Source: Zoogloeaceae bacterium
GTDB lineage: Bacteria; Pseudomonadota; Gammaproteobacteria; Burkholderiales; Rhodocyclaceae
Assembly: GCA_031277315.1 (NCBI GenBank)
Contig: JAITMP010000006.1
Location: 1 to 36,328, forward strand
Direction: 5' to 3'
DNA length: 36,328 bases
Shown here: positions 19,001-27,549 of the stretch, in pieces
Numbering within the stretch: position 1 is the first letter of the stretch
Layout of the letters: each line of letters opens with the position of its first letter
The notes under the pieces: generated by a model
What the model saw: only the letters and a program-made list of their open reading frames with translations
Databases searched by the model: none
What the model was told of the DNA's origin: nothing
Program-made: the position numbers and the translations under genes

Positions 19001-19249
19001 CTGCTCGCCGGCCTGCCGCTGATGCTCGGCCACGGCGCGGGTTCCGAACTGCGCCGCCCGCTCGGCTACGCCATGGTCGGCGGCCTGATCCTGTCGCAAA
19101 TCCTCACGCTGTTCACCACGCCCGTCATCTACCTCTACCTCGACCGCGCCCACTACTGGTACCTGCGCCGCAAGGCCGCCCGCCAGGACGCGCGCGCCGG
19201 GCACGAGCCGCGCGAACTCACCGCCGCCCCCGCTTCCACGAAGACCTGA
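16061..19249 (+). CDS. RND multidrug efflux pump, MdtC/MuxB-like (1062 aa)
   Basis: Proton-driven inner-membrane trimer of the HAE1 family. The N-terminus I-S-A-G-F-I-K-R-P-I-G-T-T-L resembles MdtC/MuxB. TM4 carries the proton-relay pair D413-D414 in G-F-V-V-D-D-A-I-V; the C-half has F-F-P-Q-Q-D-V-G and the G-I-V-K-K-N-G-I-M-M repeat. Twelve TMs and two large periplasmic loops are present, and length is full. MdtABC and MuxABC use two different pump subunits; here only one is found, followed at once by a DUF2147 gene, so it may act as a homotrimer. No regulator gene lies next to the operon. Confidence 0.93.
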   Translation: MNISAGFIKRPIGTTLLALAILLVGLAAWPLLPVAPLPQVDFPTVQVTGRLPGASPETMASTVAQPLERQFSLIPGLAQMTSTSSLGLAQITLEFELDRDIDGAALDVQTAINAASGQLPKNLPSPPSFRKTNPADSPILILVAQSKVLPLTQVSDFADNVIAQQISRLEGVGLVNIFGQQKPAVRIQVDPAKIKALGLSLEDIRAVIANTTVSAPTGTIDGEHQAFNIYTNDQLLNAGPWNDAVLAWRNGAPIRVRDVGVAVDGPENVKIAAWASNGGAALPDSTIIDGRTVMLAIYKMPGANVIETVDRVKAALPRLLEAVPPSMSVSVSMDRTQTIRASVKEVELTLILSICLVVAVIFVFLRRVAATLIPSITIPLAILGTAAVMYLLDYSLDNLSLMALTISVGFVVDDAIVMLENIYRHVEDGMKPMEAALQGAREIGFTIVSISASLIAVFIPLLLMSGLVGRLFREFAVTVTLAVAVSVVLTLTLTPMLCAKFLKGHQGGGAEKHGKLFNLFERGFDVMQEGYRRGLIVVLRHPFVTLMVFLVTVAATVALYVIIPKGFFPQQDVGFIFGSAAAGQDTSSQAMRARMQQLADIVRKDPDVRAFSFQAGASTFNSGNFFMALRPLDEGRVHSASQIIDRLRPQLEQVGGIKLFMQAMQDVRTTARMSRTQYQYTLVGVDLEELNVWAPRLLERMRQIPLLTDVTSDQQNAAPTANVTIDRERAASYGISPALVDATIYNAIGQRQVAQFFTQLNSYNVILEITPELQRDPQLFNKLYITSPLNGEQIPLSTFVTVDTTHTGYLAVNHQGQFPSVTLSFNLAAGVALGQAVDAIHKVQAEMNMPATVTGAFQGAAQAFSDSLRTQPYLILAALVSVYIVLGLLYESYIHPLTILSTLPSAGVGALLILMLFGYELTVIALIGIILLIGIVKKNGIMMVDFALHAERDKGMSPRDAIFEACLLRFRPIMMTTMCALLAGLPLMLGHGAGSELRRPLGYAMVGGLILSQILTLFTTPVIYLYLDRAHYWYLRRKAARQDARAGHEPRELTAAPASTKT

Positions 19250-19251
19250 TC

Positions 19252-19713
19252 ATGAACGATCAGTTATCGAAACGAGCCGTCCGGCAAACGCTGGCAGTTG
19301 TATTTTTGCCGGCCTTCACGTTGACCGCGCAGGCGCAGATGACGCCTGTCGGCACCTGGCACAGCATCGACGATGAAACCCGACAGCCCAAGGCGCAAAT
19401 CGTCATCAACGAAAACAACGGGACGCTGACCGGGCGCATCGAACAACTGCTGCGCCCCGGCGCCGATCCCAAAAAGTTATGTGACCGCTGCGCCGACGAG
19501 CGCAAGAACCAGCCCGTGATCGGACTGGAAATCATTCGCGGCGTGCGCAAGGCCGACGGCGAGGAAATCTGGGAAGGCGGCAAAATTCTCGATCCCGAAA
19601 ACGGCAAGGAATACCGCGCCAGCCTCACGCCTGTGGACGGCGGCGGCAAGCTGGAAGTGCGCGGCTACTTCGGCCCGTTCTGGCGCACGCAAACCTGGGT
19701 GAGAATCAAGTAA
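19252..19713 (+). CDS. DUF2147 secreted protein (153 aa)
   Basis: Signal peptide (basic start, L-A-V-V-F-L-P-A-F-T-L core, A-Q-A cleavage) and a DUF2147 domain: V-G-T-W-H-S-I-D-D-E-T near the start, C-x-x-C in C-D-R-C, W-E-G-G-K-I-L-D-P-E-N-G-K-E-Y, and C-terminal F-W-R-T-Q-T-W-V-R. Function unknown. It starts 2 nt after the pump stop and so is probably the last gene of the efflux operon. It converges on the nucleotidyltransferase gene with a 17-nt gap. Confidence 0.85.
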   Translation: MNDQLSKRAVRQTLAVVFLPAFTLTAQAQMTPVGTWHSIDDETRQPKAQIVINENNGTLTGRIEQLLRPGADPKKLCDRCADERKNQPVIGLEIIRGVRKADGEEIWEGGKILDPENGKEYRASLTPVDGGGKLEVRGYFGPFWRTQTWVRIK

Positions 19714-19730
19714 GAAAAGCCGGGCGGCGC

Positions 19731-20222
19731 TTACTTGCCGGCGCGCTTTTCGAGCGTTGCCAAGGCTTGCTCAAGAATGATTCTGTCGGAAACATCTTTC
19801 TCCCGCATGGTCTGCTTCGTGCGCAGCAAGCCTTCCAGATTGATTGTGCGCACGGGCACGCCGTCAAGGTCGACCGTTTCCGCGTATTGCTTCAATGTTT
19901 CATATGTTTCGCCGCAGGTATTGACCATGATGTCGACGACGAATGCGTCGGCGACACGGATATTTTCGCTTTCTTCAAACCACGCCGGATCAATACCCTT
20001 GGCCGCCTGATCCGGCAGCACCATCAAGGCAGACCGAATTTTTATTCCAGCTTCCCGGCTCGCCGGCACCAGGACATCTATGTCCGTGGTCGCGCGATGG
20101 TAGCCATGCGCGAACAGGGCATAGCCGCCGATCAGCAGGTATTCGGCGCCCCGTTCATTCAGAGACGCAATCAGCGTCTTGAGATCCTCAACGGTTGCTG
20201 GCCGGCTGTATTCGTCCATCAT
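19731..20222 (-). CDS. Nucleotidyltransferase-fold protein (163 aa)
   Basis: Pol-beta/MNT-like domain: L-I-G-G-Y-A-L-F-A-H-G-Y-H-R-A-T-T-D-I-D-V-L-V has the G-G/A-x-A-x-x-x-H-G and T-x-D-I-D elements of minimal nucleotidyltransferases, of which some are antitoxins or tRNA-modifying. A further acidic segment (V-V-D-I-M-V) could be the third metal ligand. The start is placed at 20222 (M-M-D-E-Y), overlapping the stop of the small gene upstream, which implies coupling. The partner is not HEPN-like, so a toxin-antitoxin role is a guess. Confidence 0.75.
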   Translation of the reverse strand: MMDEYSRPATVEDLKTLIASLNERGAEYLLIGGYALFAHGYHRATTDIDVLVPASREAGIKIRSALMVLPDQAAKGIDPAWFEESENIRVADAFVVDIMVNTCGETYETLKQYAETVDLDGVPVRTINLEGLLRTKQTMREKDVSDRIILEQALATLEKRAGK

Positions 20223-20446
20223 CTGCGCTCCAGGGCAATCTGGACCATGCCCGCGACCAGACAATCCTGCTGATGCTGATTGGCTTCTGCAAAGGATTTG
20301 AACCGATAAAGTCCTTTGGGAATGCGGGTCGTATTGCCGGTCGGCAGACGGTGAATATCGTCATTGAAACGCGCGCCCTCGGCCAACAAGGCGGAAGATG
20401 CCGAAAAGGTGATGGGACGCTCCTTGCGGTGACCTACGGTGCGCAT
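20219..20446 (-). CDS. Small unknown protein paired with the nucleotidyltransferase (75 aa)
   Basis: I do not recognise the family. Basic N-terminus (R-T-V-G-H-R-K-E-R-P), then I-P-K-G-L-Y-R-F-K-S-F-A-E-A-N near the C-terminus, a pattern often seen in short proteins encoded just before nucleotidyltransferases. The ATG at 20446 has GGAG 11 nt upstream; a GTG at 20467 in frame is an alternative. The stop overlaps the next start (TGATG-type), so the pair is co-translated. Confidence 0.6.
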   Translation of the reverse strand: MRTVGHRKERPITFSASSALLAEGARFNDDIHRLPTGNTTRIPKGLYRFKSFAEANQHQQDCLVAGMVQIALERR

Positions 20447-20673
20447 GTCGATTCTTTCTCCGGGCACGTGCGGTTTTCTGTGGCTTCAGCCCCGCGCCAG
20501 CGGGCGCTACCTTGAATTGTATTTGGAATCTAGCATGATCCGAAAACGGCAGCCAGCCGCTTGGCCAGCCGCTTGGCGAGCCAAACCGGATCACAGATGG
20601 AAAATCGCCCCTCTGCCCGTTGCTCCGGTAGGATAAAATTCGCGTTTTGCTGTCTGCCATTCTTTCCGCCCGC

Positions 20674-23600
20674 ATGACCGCCCGCCTGCGCGAAATTCCT
20701 TATAACTACACTTCGTTTTCCGACCGCGAGATCGTGATCCGCCTGCTCGGGGCCGAGGCTTGGCAGACGCTGGATCGGCTGCGCATGGAGCGCGTGACAG
20801 GCCGTTCGGCGCGCATGCTCTACGAGGTGCTGGGGGATATCTGGGTGGTGCAGCGCAATCCCTATCTCGAAGACGATCTGCTCGCCAACCGCGAACGGCG
20901 CGACGCCCTGATCGGCGCGCTGCGCCATCGGCTGACGGAAATCGAGAAACGGCGTCAGGGCAACGAGGCTGTGGCCGGGCTGCTGACATCGGCCCATGCG
21001 GCGGTTGATCGCTTCGCCGCCGCTTTCGATGCCACCGCCACGCTGCGCGGCAAGGCGCTGCGCGCGTTGTCAAAACACACCCGGCGCGACAATGTCCGCT
21101 TCGATGGCCTCTCCCGCGTCTCGCACGTCACCGACGCCACCGACTGGCGCGTCGAATATCCATTCGTCGTGCTCTGCCCGGACGCGGAGGAGGAAATTCC
21201 CGGTCTGGTGAAAGACTGCATCGCGCTCGGTCTTTCGATCATTCCGCGCGGCGGCGGCACCGGCTACACCGGCGGCGCAGTGCCGCTGGATGCGCGCTCG
21301 GCGGTCATCAACACCGAGAAGCTGGACCGCCTCGGCGCGGTGGAAGAATTGACGCTGCCCGGCGCGGCGCGGCCTTGCGCCACGCTCCACTGCGGCGCCG
21401 GCGTGGTGACGCGCCGCGTGATGGAAGCCGCCGAGGACGCCGATCTGGTATTCGCCGTCGACCCGACTTCGGCTGATGCGTCCTGCATCGGCGGCAACAT
21501 TGCCATGAACGCCGGCGGCAAGAAGGCCGTGCTGTGGGGCACCGCGCTGGACAATCTCGCCGCCTGGAAAATGGTCGACGCGGACGGCCATTGGCTGGAA
21601 GTCGAGCGCCTCGAACACAATCTGGGCAAGATTCACGATCAGGCGCTGGCGACGTTCCGCCTGCGGCGCATCGACGCCGACAGCGGTCAACTGCTGGCGG
21701 AAGAAACGCTGACCGTACCCGGCAGCCGCTTCCGCAAAACCGGCCTCGGCAAGGATGTCACCGACAAGTTTCTCGCCGGTCTGCCGGGCGTGCAGAAGGA
21801 AGGCTGCGACGGCATCATCACCTCGGCGCGCTTCATCCTGCACCGCATGCCGCCGGTGACGCGCACGGTCTGTCTGGAGTTTTACGGTCAGGTGCGCGAA
21901 GCGGTGCCGGCCATCGTCGAGATCAAGGATTATCTGGCGCAGTGTCCCGGCGGCGCCATGCTGGCCGGGCTGGAGCATCTGGACGAGCGCTATGTGCGGG
22001 CGGTCGGCTACGCTTCAAAAGCCAAGCGTCAGGGGCGGCCCAAGATGGTGCTGCTCGGCGACATCGTCGGCGAGGATGAAGCCGCCGTCATGCAAGCCGC
22101 CGCGCGGGTGGTGAAGATCGCCAACGCCCGCGGCGGCGAAGGCTTCATCGCCACCAGCGCAGAAGCGTGCAAGACGTTCTGGCTCGACCGCGCCCGCACC
22201 GCCGCCATCGCCCGCCACACCAACGCCTTCAAGATCAACGAGGACGTGGTGATTCCGCTGCCGCGCATGGGCGATTATTGCGACGGCATCGAGCGCATCA
22301 ACATCGAGTTGTCGATCCGCAACAAGCTGCGCCTGTGCGCGGCGCTGACTGAATTTCTGCGCGGCGAACTGCCGCTGCACGCCTTCGACGCGAATCTCGA
22401 AGCCGGAGAATTGATCGGCGACCGCCGCCAAGCGGCGCTGGCGCTGATCGAGACGGTGCGCGAACGCTGGCAATGGCTGCTCGACAATCTGGACATGCCG
22501 CTGGCGCGGGCGGAAAGCGAATTCGCCGCGCGCGGCATCACGGCCGATCTCCTCACCAATTCGGCGCTCCAGCCAACGCTGTTCCACCGCCTGCAGGACG
22601 GCTCGGTGCGCGTCTCCTGGAAACGCGAGTTGAGGCCGCGCATCGAGGACATTTTCGCCGGCGTGGTGTTCGGGCCGGTGCTGGAACGCATCGAGAGCAT
22701 CCACCGCGAAATTCTGCGCGGGCGCGTCTTCATCGCCTTGCACATGCACGCCGGCGACGGCAATGTGCACACCAATCTGCCGGTCAACTCCGACCATTAC
22801 GAAATGCTGCAAGAAGCCAACGCCGCCGTGGACCGCATCATGGCGCTGGCCCGCGGCCTCGGCGGCGTCATCTCCGGCGAGCATGGCATCGGCATCACCA
22901 AGCTCGATTATCTTCAGCCCGATGAACTGGCTCCTTTCGTCGACTACAAGCGCCGCGTCGATCCCGAGGGCCGCTTCAATCGCGGCAAGCTGCTGCCCGG
23001 CGCCAATCTGGAAAACGCCTACACGCCCAGCTTCAGCCTGCTCGGCGTCGAGTCGCTGATCCTCGAACAATCCGAGATCGGCCGCATCTCGAACATGGTC
23101 AAGGACTGCCTGCGCTGCGGCAAGTGCAAGCCGGTCTGCTCGACCCACGTGCCGCGCGCGAACCTGCTCTACTCGCCGCGCAACAAGATTCTCGGCACCG
23201 GGCTGCTGGTCGAAGCCTTTCTTTACGAGGAGCAGACGCGACGCGGCGTTTCGCTGGCGCACTTCGACGAATTCAACGACATCGCCGATCACTGCACCAT
23301 CTGCCACCGCTGCGTGAAGCCCTGCCCGGTCGACATCGACTACGGCGATGTCTCCAGCGCCATGCGCAACTTCCTGCGCCAGCAGGGCCGCAAGAAATTC
23401 GTCCCGGCCAAGGCGGCGGCGATGGCGTTTCTCACCCTCAAGGATCCGGCCACGCTGAAACTGATGCGCACGGTCATGATCCGCTGGGGCTACCGGGCGC
23501 AGCGCCTCGGCTACCGGCTGGCGAAATGGTCCGGCCTCGCCAAGCGCAGCGCCCAACATCCAGCGGCCACGCTGGGCCAGCCGGCGCTGCGCACCCAGAT

Positions 23601-24504
23601 CATCCACCTCATCAACCGGCCCATGCCGGATGGTTTGCCGAAGCGCACCAGCCGCGCCCTGCTCGGCATTGAAGACGCCGCCATCGTGCCGGTGATCCGC
23701 GACCCGCGAAAAGTCACCGAGGATTCCGACGCCGTTTTCTACTTCCCCGGCTGCGGCTCGGAACGGCTGTTCTCGCAAGTCGGCCTCGCCACGCAGGCGA
23801 TGCTGTTTGAATTGGGCGCGCAGACCGTGCTGCCGCCGGGGTATCTGTGCTGCGGCTATCCGCAGACCGCCGGCGGCGATGCCGATCAGGGGCAGAAAAT
23901 CACCACCGACAACCGCGTGCTGTTCCATCGCGTCGCCAACACGCTCAATTATCTCGACATCAAAACGGTGATCGCTTCCTGCGGCACCTGCATGGATCAG
24001 TTGCAGAAATACGAATTCGGGCAAATCTTCCCCGGCTGCCGGCTGCTCGACATTCACGAATATTTGCTGGAGAAGGGCATTAAAATCGACGGCATGAAAG
24101 GCGCGCGCTATCTCTATCACTCACCCTGCCATGATCCGATGAAAATTTACAACGGCGCCAAAGTCGCGGCGCAACTGCTCGGCAGCCGGGTCGATCTAAA
24201 CGACCGCTGCTGCGGCGAAGCCGGCACGCTGGCGGTGGCGCGGCCCGACATCGCCACCCAGGTGCGCTTTCGCAAACAGGAAGAAATCGAGCGCGGCATG
24301 CGCCGCCTGCCCGGCGACGGTCCGGTGAAACTCCTCACATCCTGCCCGTCCTGTTTGCAGGGCCTGCGCCGTTATGACGACGATGCCGGCACCGACGCCG
24401 ATTACATCGTCGTCGAACTGGCGCGGTATCTGCTCGGCGCGGACTGGATGCAAAACTACATCGCCCGCGTCAATGCCGGCGGCATCGAACGGGTGTTGCT
24501 GTGA
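20674..24504 (+). CDS. DUF3683 / FAD-linked oxidase / Fe-S / CCG-domain oxidoreductase (1276 aa)
   Basis: Large cytosolic or membrane-associated flavin/iron-sulfur dehydrogenase of the D-lactate / 2-hydroxyacid oxidase class (related to YdiJ and GlcD-GlcF fusions). Order: DUF3683 (about 1-110); FAD_binding_4 with [11 protein letters not shown] near 191; FAD-oxidase C-terminal domain with [12 protein letters not shown] and G-E-H-G-I-G; two 4Fe-4S motifs, C-L-R-C-G-K-C from residue 812 and [12 protein letters not shown] from 874; then two CCG domains (F-P-G-C-G-S, Y-L-C-C-G-Y; S-P-C-H-D-P, R-C-C-G-E-A-G). The ATG at 20674 is preferred to a TTG at 20647. Substrate not determinable. Confidence 0.92.
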   Translation: MTARLREIPYNYTSFSDREIVIRLLGAEAWQTLDRLRMERVTGRSARMLYEVLGDIWVVQRNPYLEDDLLANRERRDALIGALRHRLTEIEKRRQGNEAVAGLLTSAHAAVDRFAAAFDATATLRGKALRALSKHTRRDNVRFDGLSRVSHVTDATDWRVEYPFVVLCPDAEEEIPGLVKDCIALGLSIIPRGGGTGYTGGAVPLDARSAVINTEKLDRLGAVEELTLPGAARPCATLHCGAGVVTRRVMEAAEDADLVFAVDPTSADASCIGGNIAMNAGGKKAVLWGTALDNLAAWKMVDADGHWLEVERLEHNLGKIHDQALATFRLRRIDADSGQLLAEETLTVPGSRFRKTGLGKDVTDKFLAGLPGVQKEGCDGIITSARFILHRMPPVTRTVCLEFYGQVREAVPAIVEIKDYLAQCPGGAMLAGLEHLDERYVRAVGYASKAKRQGRPKMVLLGDIVGEDEAAVMQAAARVVKIANARGGEGFIATSAEACKTFWLDRARTAAIARHTNAFKINEDVVIPLPRMGDYCDGIERINIELSIRNKLRLCAALTEFLRGELPLHAFDANLEAGELIGDRRQAALALIETVRERWQWLLDNLDMPLARAESEFAARGITADLLTNSALQPTLFHRLQDGSVRVSWKRELRPRIEDIFAGVVFGPVLERIESIHREILRGRVFIALHMHAGDGNVHTNLPVNSDHYEMLQEANAAVDRIMALARGLGGVISGEHGIGITKLDYLQPDELAPFVDYKRRVDPEGRFNRGKLLPGANLENAYTPSFSLLGVESLILEQSEIGRISNMVKDCLRCGKCKPVCSTHVPRANLLYSPRNKILGTGLLVEAFLYEEQTRRGVSLAHFDEFNDIADHCTICHRCVKPCPVDIDYGDVSSAMRNFLRQQGRKKFVPAKAAAMAFLTLKDPATLKLMRTVMIRWGYRAQRLGYRLAKWSGLAKRSAQHPAATLGQPALRTQIIHLINRPMPDGLPKRTSRALLGIEDAAIVPVIRDPRKVTEDSDAVFYFPGCGSERLFSQVGLATQAMLFELGAQTVLPPGYLCCGYPQTAGGDADQGQKITTDNRVLFHRVANTLNYLDIKTVIASCGTCMDQLQKYEFGQIFPGCRLLDIHEYLLEKGIKIDGMKGARYLYHSPCHDPMKIYNGAKVAAQLLGSRVDLNDRCCGEAGTLAVARPDIATQVRFRKQEEIERGMRRLPGDGPVKLLTSCPSCLQGLRRYDDDAGTDADYIVVELARYLLGADWMQNYIARVNAGGIERVLL

Positions 24505-25145
24505 TCGACATGTCCTTCGCCCAGATCGCCGGCTTCCTCGCCGCCGCCGTTCTCATCACGCTCACGCCCGGCCCGGACAATCTCTCGGTGTTGAGTCTCG
24601 GCCTGTCGCGCGGGCGGCGCGCCGGCATCGGCTTCGGCCTTGGCTGCGCCTTGGGCTGCTTCACGCACACGCTGTGGGCGACGCTCGGCGTCACCGCGCT
24701 CGTCGCCGCCTCGGAAACCGCGTTTACCCTGCTCAAGCTGGCCGGCGCGGCGTATCTCGTCTGGCTCGGCATCGGCGCGCTGCGCAGCCCCGGCGCAACG
24801 CTCTCGGCGCAAGCCGGCGACGGGCGCGCCAACGACCCGATGCGCCCCTATCTCAAACGCGGCTTCATCGCCAATGCCATCAATCCCAAAGTGGCGCTGT
24901 TCTTTCTCGCCTTCCTGCCGCAGTTTGTCGACCCTGCCCGCGGCAGCGCGACAGCGCAGACGGCGCTGCTCGGCCTGCTCTTCGCCGCGCAAACGGTGTT
25001 CATCTTCGGCGCCATCGGCTGGTATGCCGGCGCGCTCGGCGGCTGGCTGCGCGGTCGTCCGGCGATAAGCCGCTGGCTCGACCGCGCCACCGGCGCGCTT
25101 TTCATCGGCCTCGGCATCCGTCTGGCGCTGGCCGGGAGGAATTGA
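24501..25145 (+). CDS. LysE/RhtB-family amino-acid exporter (214 aa)
   Basis: Six-TM inner-membrane exporter. The N-terminus [13 protein letters not shown] is the family signature, followed by G-C-A-L-G and [10 protein letters not shown]; the second half contains [19 protein letters not shown] at 24501 overlaps the upstream stop; an ATG at 24510 is equally possible. Exported substrate unknown. Confidence 0.9.
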   Translation: MIDMSFAQIAGFLAAAVLITLTPGPDNLSVLSLGLSRGRRAGIGFGLGCALGCFTHTLWATLGVTALVAASETAFTLLKLAGAAYLVWLGIGALRSPGATLSAQAGDGRANDPMRPYLKRGFIANAINPKVALFFLAFLPQFVDPARGSATAQTALLGLLFAAQTVFIFGAIGWYAGALGGWLRGRPAISRWLDRATGALFIGLGIRLALAGRN

Positions 25146-25151
25146 TTCATC

Positions 25152-25934
25152 ATGTGCCAACTGCTCGGCATGAACTGCAACACGCCGACCGACATCTGCT
25201 TTTCCTTCGAGGGCTTTCGCACGCGCGGCGGGCTGACCGACGTACACCGCGACGGCTGGGGCATCGCCTTCTTCGAGGGCGCGGGCTGCCGCTCGTTCAT
25301 CGACGCCAGGGCGACCATCGAATCGCCGGTCGCCGATCTGGTGCGCCGCTATCCGATCCACTCGACCAACGTCATCGCCCACATCCGCAAGGCGACGCAG
25401 GGCGAGATCGCGCTGGAGAACACCCATCCCTTCACGCGCGAGTTGTGGGGGCGTTACTGGATCTTCGCCCACAACGGCAACCTGAAAGATTTCGATCCGC
25501 CGCTCGACGGCAACTTTCTGCCCGTCGGCCGCACCGACAGCGAGCGCGCTTTCTGCTGGCTGCTGCAAAACCTGCGCGCCCGCTTCGCCACGCCGCCCGC
25601 GCGCGAGGCGCTCTGCGCCGCCCTGCGCGAACTGACCGCCGGCGTCGCCGCGCACGGTGAATTCAATTACCTGCTCTCCAACGGCGAGAGCCTGTTCGCC
25701 CACTGCGCGACAAAGCTCAGCTACATCGTGCGCCAGGCGCCGTTCACCGTCGCCCATCTGAAGGATCAGGATATGTCGGTGGACTTCAGCGAAATCACCT
25801 CGCCCGATGACCGCGTCGCGCTGATCGCCACGTTGCCGCTCACCGACAACGAAACCTGGACGACCCTGACGCCCGGCACGCTGACGCTGTTCGTCGACGG
25901 CGCGCCGCTCTGGGCAGCGCCGACGGTCGACTGA
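25152..25934 (+). CDS. Class II glutamine amidotransferase, YafJ-like (260 aa)
   Basis: Ntn-type glutaminase domain with nucleophile Cys2 right after Met (M-C-Q-L-L-G-M-N), H-R-D-G-W-G-I-A-F-F, H-I-R-K-A-T-Q-G and F-A-H-N-G-N-L, all standard for the family. No fused synthase domain is present, so the acceptor substrate is unknown. A strong GGGAGGAA ribosome site lies about 12 nt upstream of the ATG. The HIT gene follows after 9 nt. Confidence 0.9.
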   Translation: MCQLLGMNCNTPTDICFSFEGFRTRGGLTDVHRDGWGIAFFEGAGCRSFIDARATIESPVADLVRRYPIHSTNVIAHIRKATQGEIALENTHPFTRELWGRYWIFAHNGNLKDFDPPLDGNFLPVGRTDSERAFCWLLQNLRARFATPPAREALCAALRELTAGVAAHGEFNYLLSNGESLFAHCATKLSYIVRQAPFTVAHLKDQDMSVDFSEITSPDDRVALIATLPLTDNETWTTLTPGTLTLFVDGAPLWAAPTVD

Positions 25935-25943
25935 AACGCGGCG

Positions 25944-26351
25944 ATGAAATCCTGTCCGCTGTGCGGTGAACCGGATCAAGCGCCGCTCTGGCAAGACGCC
26001 CTGTGCCGATTGGTGTGGGTCGCCGACGCCGATTACCCCGGCTTCTGCCGCGTCATCTGGAAACGCCACGTAAAGGAAATGACCGATCTCGACGCCGCCA
26101 AACGCCGTCACATGATGACGGTGGTATTGGCCGCCGAAGCGGCGCTGCGCGCCACCGTCCGCCCGGACAAGATCAACCTCGCCAGCTTCGGCAACCTCGT
26201 GCCGCATCTGCACTGGCACATCATCCCGCGCTGGCGCAATGATCGCCACTTCCCCAACCCGATCTGGGGTGAAACCATGCGCCAAGCCCCGCCACGCCCT
26301 CCCGCCGACCCCGCCGCCCTGCGCGCGGCTTTTCTTGCCGCGCTAGGTTGA
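25944..26351 (+). CDS. HIT-family nucleotide hydrolase (135 aa)
   Basis: Histidine-triad protein: N-terminal C-P-L-C-G could bind zinc, and H-L-H-W-H-I-I-P-R is the HxHxHxx active site. These enzymes hydrolyse or transfer nucleoside phosphoramidates or dinucleoside polyphosphates. Odd: the stop codon (26349-26351) falls inside a half attC sequence that marks the distal end of the cassette array, so the last residues may not be ancestral. Confidence 0.9.
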   Translation: MKSCPLCGEPDQAPLWQDALCRLVWVADADYPGFCRVIWKRHVKEMTDLDAAKRRHMMTVVLAAEAALRATVRPDKINLASFGNLVPHLHWHIIPRWRNDRHFPNPIWGETMRQAPPRPPADPAALRAAFLAALG

Positions 26352-26364
26352 GCAACAAGTCAGG
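26344..26364 (-). repeat. Orphan half attC at distal array end
   Basis: TAGGTTGAGCAACAAGTCAGG matches the right half of the attC sites at 27489 and 29963 (GGGTTGAGCACATGGTTAGG, GGGTTGAACACAAGGTCAGG). The other half is missing; HIT coding sequence adjoins it. It marks a deletion or terminal junction. Confidence 0.65.
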
Positions 26365-26371
26365 TTTTGCC

Positions 26372-26617
26372 TCAAGTAGCTAGCTCCCAAACTCCAATAG
26401 GAGAGATGTCAGCTGCCTTCATCACCCTTTTTCGGCGAAGCTGATTCGCAGCCCAGCGCATGTCATATTGCCACGTAAAGAACAAATTGCCTGAGTGTCG
26501 TAGCTCTACCTCATGATGAGCCCATATATGTTTTGCAATTTCGACCAGACGAGCACTACCGCCCAGCGCTAACAGTGCTGCGCTTACCCAATCCTGCAAA
26601 TCTTCTTTAGTGGCCAT
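26372..26617 (-). CDS. Last cassette ORF: small winged-helix-like protein (81 aa)
   Basis: Twelfth cassette from attI. An AAGGGA ribosome site lies 9 nt before the ATG. The sequence has an acidic, helical start (E-D-L-Q-D-W-V-S-A-A-L) then I-A-K-H-I-W-A-H-H-E, F-F-T-W-Q-Y-D-M-R-W-A-A-N-Q-L-R, and a C-terminal V-W-E-L. This helix-turn-helix plus wing pattern resembles the N-terminal DNA-binding part of Mrr-type proteins, but no nuclease domain is present. Function unknown. Its attC survives only as a half-site. Confidence 0.7.
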   Translation of the reverse strand: MATKEDLQDWVSAALLALGGSARLVEIAKHIWAHHEVELRHSGNLFFTWQYDMRWAANQLRRKRVMKAADISPIGVWELAT

Positions 26618-26637
26618 AAATTATTCCCTTAAAACAA

Positions 26638-26696
26638 CCTAACGCCTAAGTTAACCGGCGCACCGTAGGCGCGTCCGGGTTGAATGAATTGTTAGC
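26638..26696 (-). repeat. attC site (subfamily 1)
   Basis: 59 bp; plus strand runs CCTAACGCCTAAGTTAACCGG ... CCGGGTTGAATGAATTGTTAGC with a GCGC-rich centre. Nearly the classical '59-base element'. It belongs to the nucleotidyltransferase cassette, whose reading frame runs into it. Confidence 0.92.
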
Positions 26697-27479
26697 TCTA
26701 CATTCCTCAAGAACGCGATGAAACAGTTCGTTGAGACGATCTACGACCATAGGAGCGCGAGATTTCTGGGGAATGTCCACGGTGCCACCCTCAAGCTCTG
26801 CTTCGATAAAGGCGTTGAGAGACGGAACCGCTGGAGCCAACCCAAGCTCGAGTGTGCCTCTCTTCTGCTTCAGAAGCTTGTGAACCTCGGCGAGAACCAC
26901 TGGCTCCTTATGGAGGAGCGTCAGGAGCTTCTCGAACTCAATCGGAGCGGCACAACCTCTGCTTGCTATCCACCGAGCCGCGAGCAAGGGCCGAAGTATG
27001 TAGAAGTACTTTTTCAGAGGCACTACCGGTTCTTTCAGATAGCCTCGATAGTTGGTTTTGGCCATGCTTCGGTAGTGATAAATTCCTTTCTCCGGTGAGT
27101 AAATTTCTGGCAACAGGGCAAGAGCGGTTTTCCGGAACAAACTTTGGTCAACGTAGGTGAGAGGTGACTGGATCCATTCCACAAACGTCGGATTGGATTT
27201 CCAAAACAACCGCAATGCCTTTCGGACATCCCAGCCGTTTAGGTCAATGTCGTCAACGATCGGGTATTCGATTACATCGCGGCGCTCCTCCAAGTCAACT
27301 GCTTGGTACCACCCCGGTTCACGCATATAAATGAAGCGGACATCGTAGTCGCTGTTAGGCGAAGCGAAGCCCCACGCCCTGCTGCCGGACTCGGTGGCGA
27401 AGAGGATGTGCACGGAGTGCTCCGTCTCGACATTGCCAAGGCGTCGGAGGATTTCGGTTCTAATGTCCTCGGAAATCAT
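26646..27479 (-). CDS. RlaP/YcgL-type nucleotidyltransferase cassette (277 aa)
   Basis: Predicted nucleotidyltransferase of the COG3541 / PF10127 type, linked in some bacteria to RNA repair. Seen: F-A-T-E-S-G-S-R-A-W-G-F-A-S-P-N-S-D-Y-D-V-R-F-I-Y, the G-S-x-A-x-G and S-D-x-D metal-binding elements, and a later Y-R-G-Y-L. No RNA ligase or other RNA-repair gene is in the array. The start lies ~10 nt from the cassette boundary and lacks a clear ribosome site. Odd: the last ~16 codons (from A-N-N-S-F-N-P-D) are attC sequence, with the TAG inside the site, so the natural C-terminus was set by the recombination site. Confidence 0.85.
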   Translation of the reverse strand: MISEDIRTEILRRLGNVETEHSVHILFATESGSRAWGFASPNSDYDVRFIYMREPGWYQAVDLEERRDVIEYPIVDDIDLNGWDVRKALRLFWKSNPTFVEWIQSPLTYVDQSLFRKTALALLPEIYSPEKGIYHYRSMAKTNYRGYLKEPVVPLKKYFYILRPLLAARWIASRGCAAPIEFEKLLTLLHKEPVVLAEVHKLLKQKRGTLELGLAPAVPSLNAFIEAELEGGTVDIPQKSRAPMVVDRLNELFHRVLEECRANNSFNPDAPTVRRLT

Positions 27480-27488
27480 GGGAACAGG

Positions 27489-27547
27489 GCTAACACCTAA
27501 ATTAACCGGTGCGCCGAAGGCGCGTCCGGGTTGAGCACATGGTTAGG
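27489..27547 (-). repeat. attC site (subfamily 1)
   Basis: 59 bp; plus strand GCTAACACCTAAATTAACCGG ... GTCCGGGTTGAGCACATGGTTAGG, central GCGCC/GGCGC arm. It follows the PD-(D/E)XK-like cassette ORF. Confidence 0.92.
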
Positions 27548-27549
27548 AG

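Noticed and set aside
17411-19204. 597-codon open frame on - strand
   Set aside because: Antisense to the RND pump; shadow composition.
22015-24120. 701-codon open frame on - strand
   Set aside because: Antisense to the DUF3683 oxidase, which has complete Fe-S and FAD motifs.
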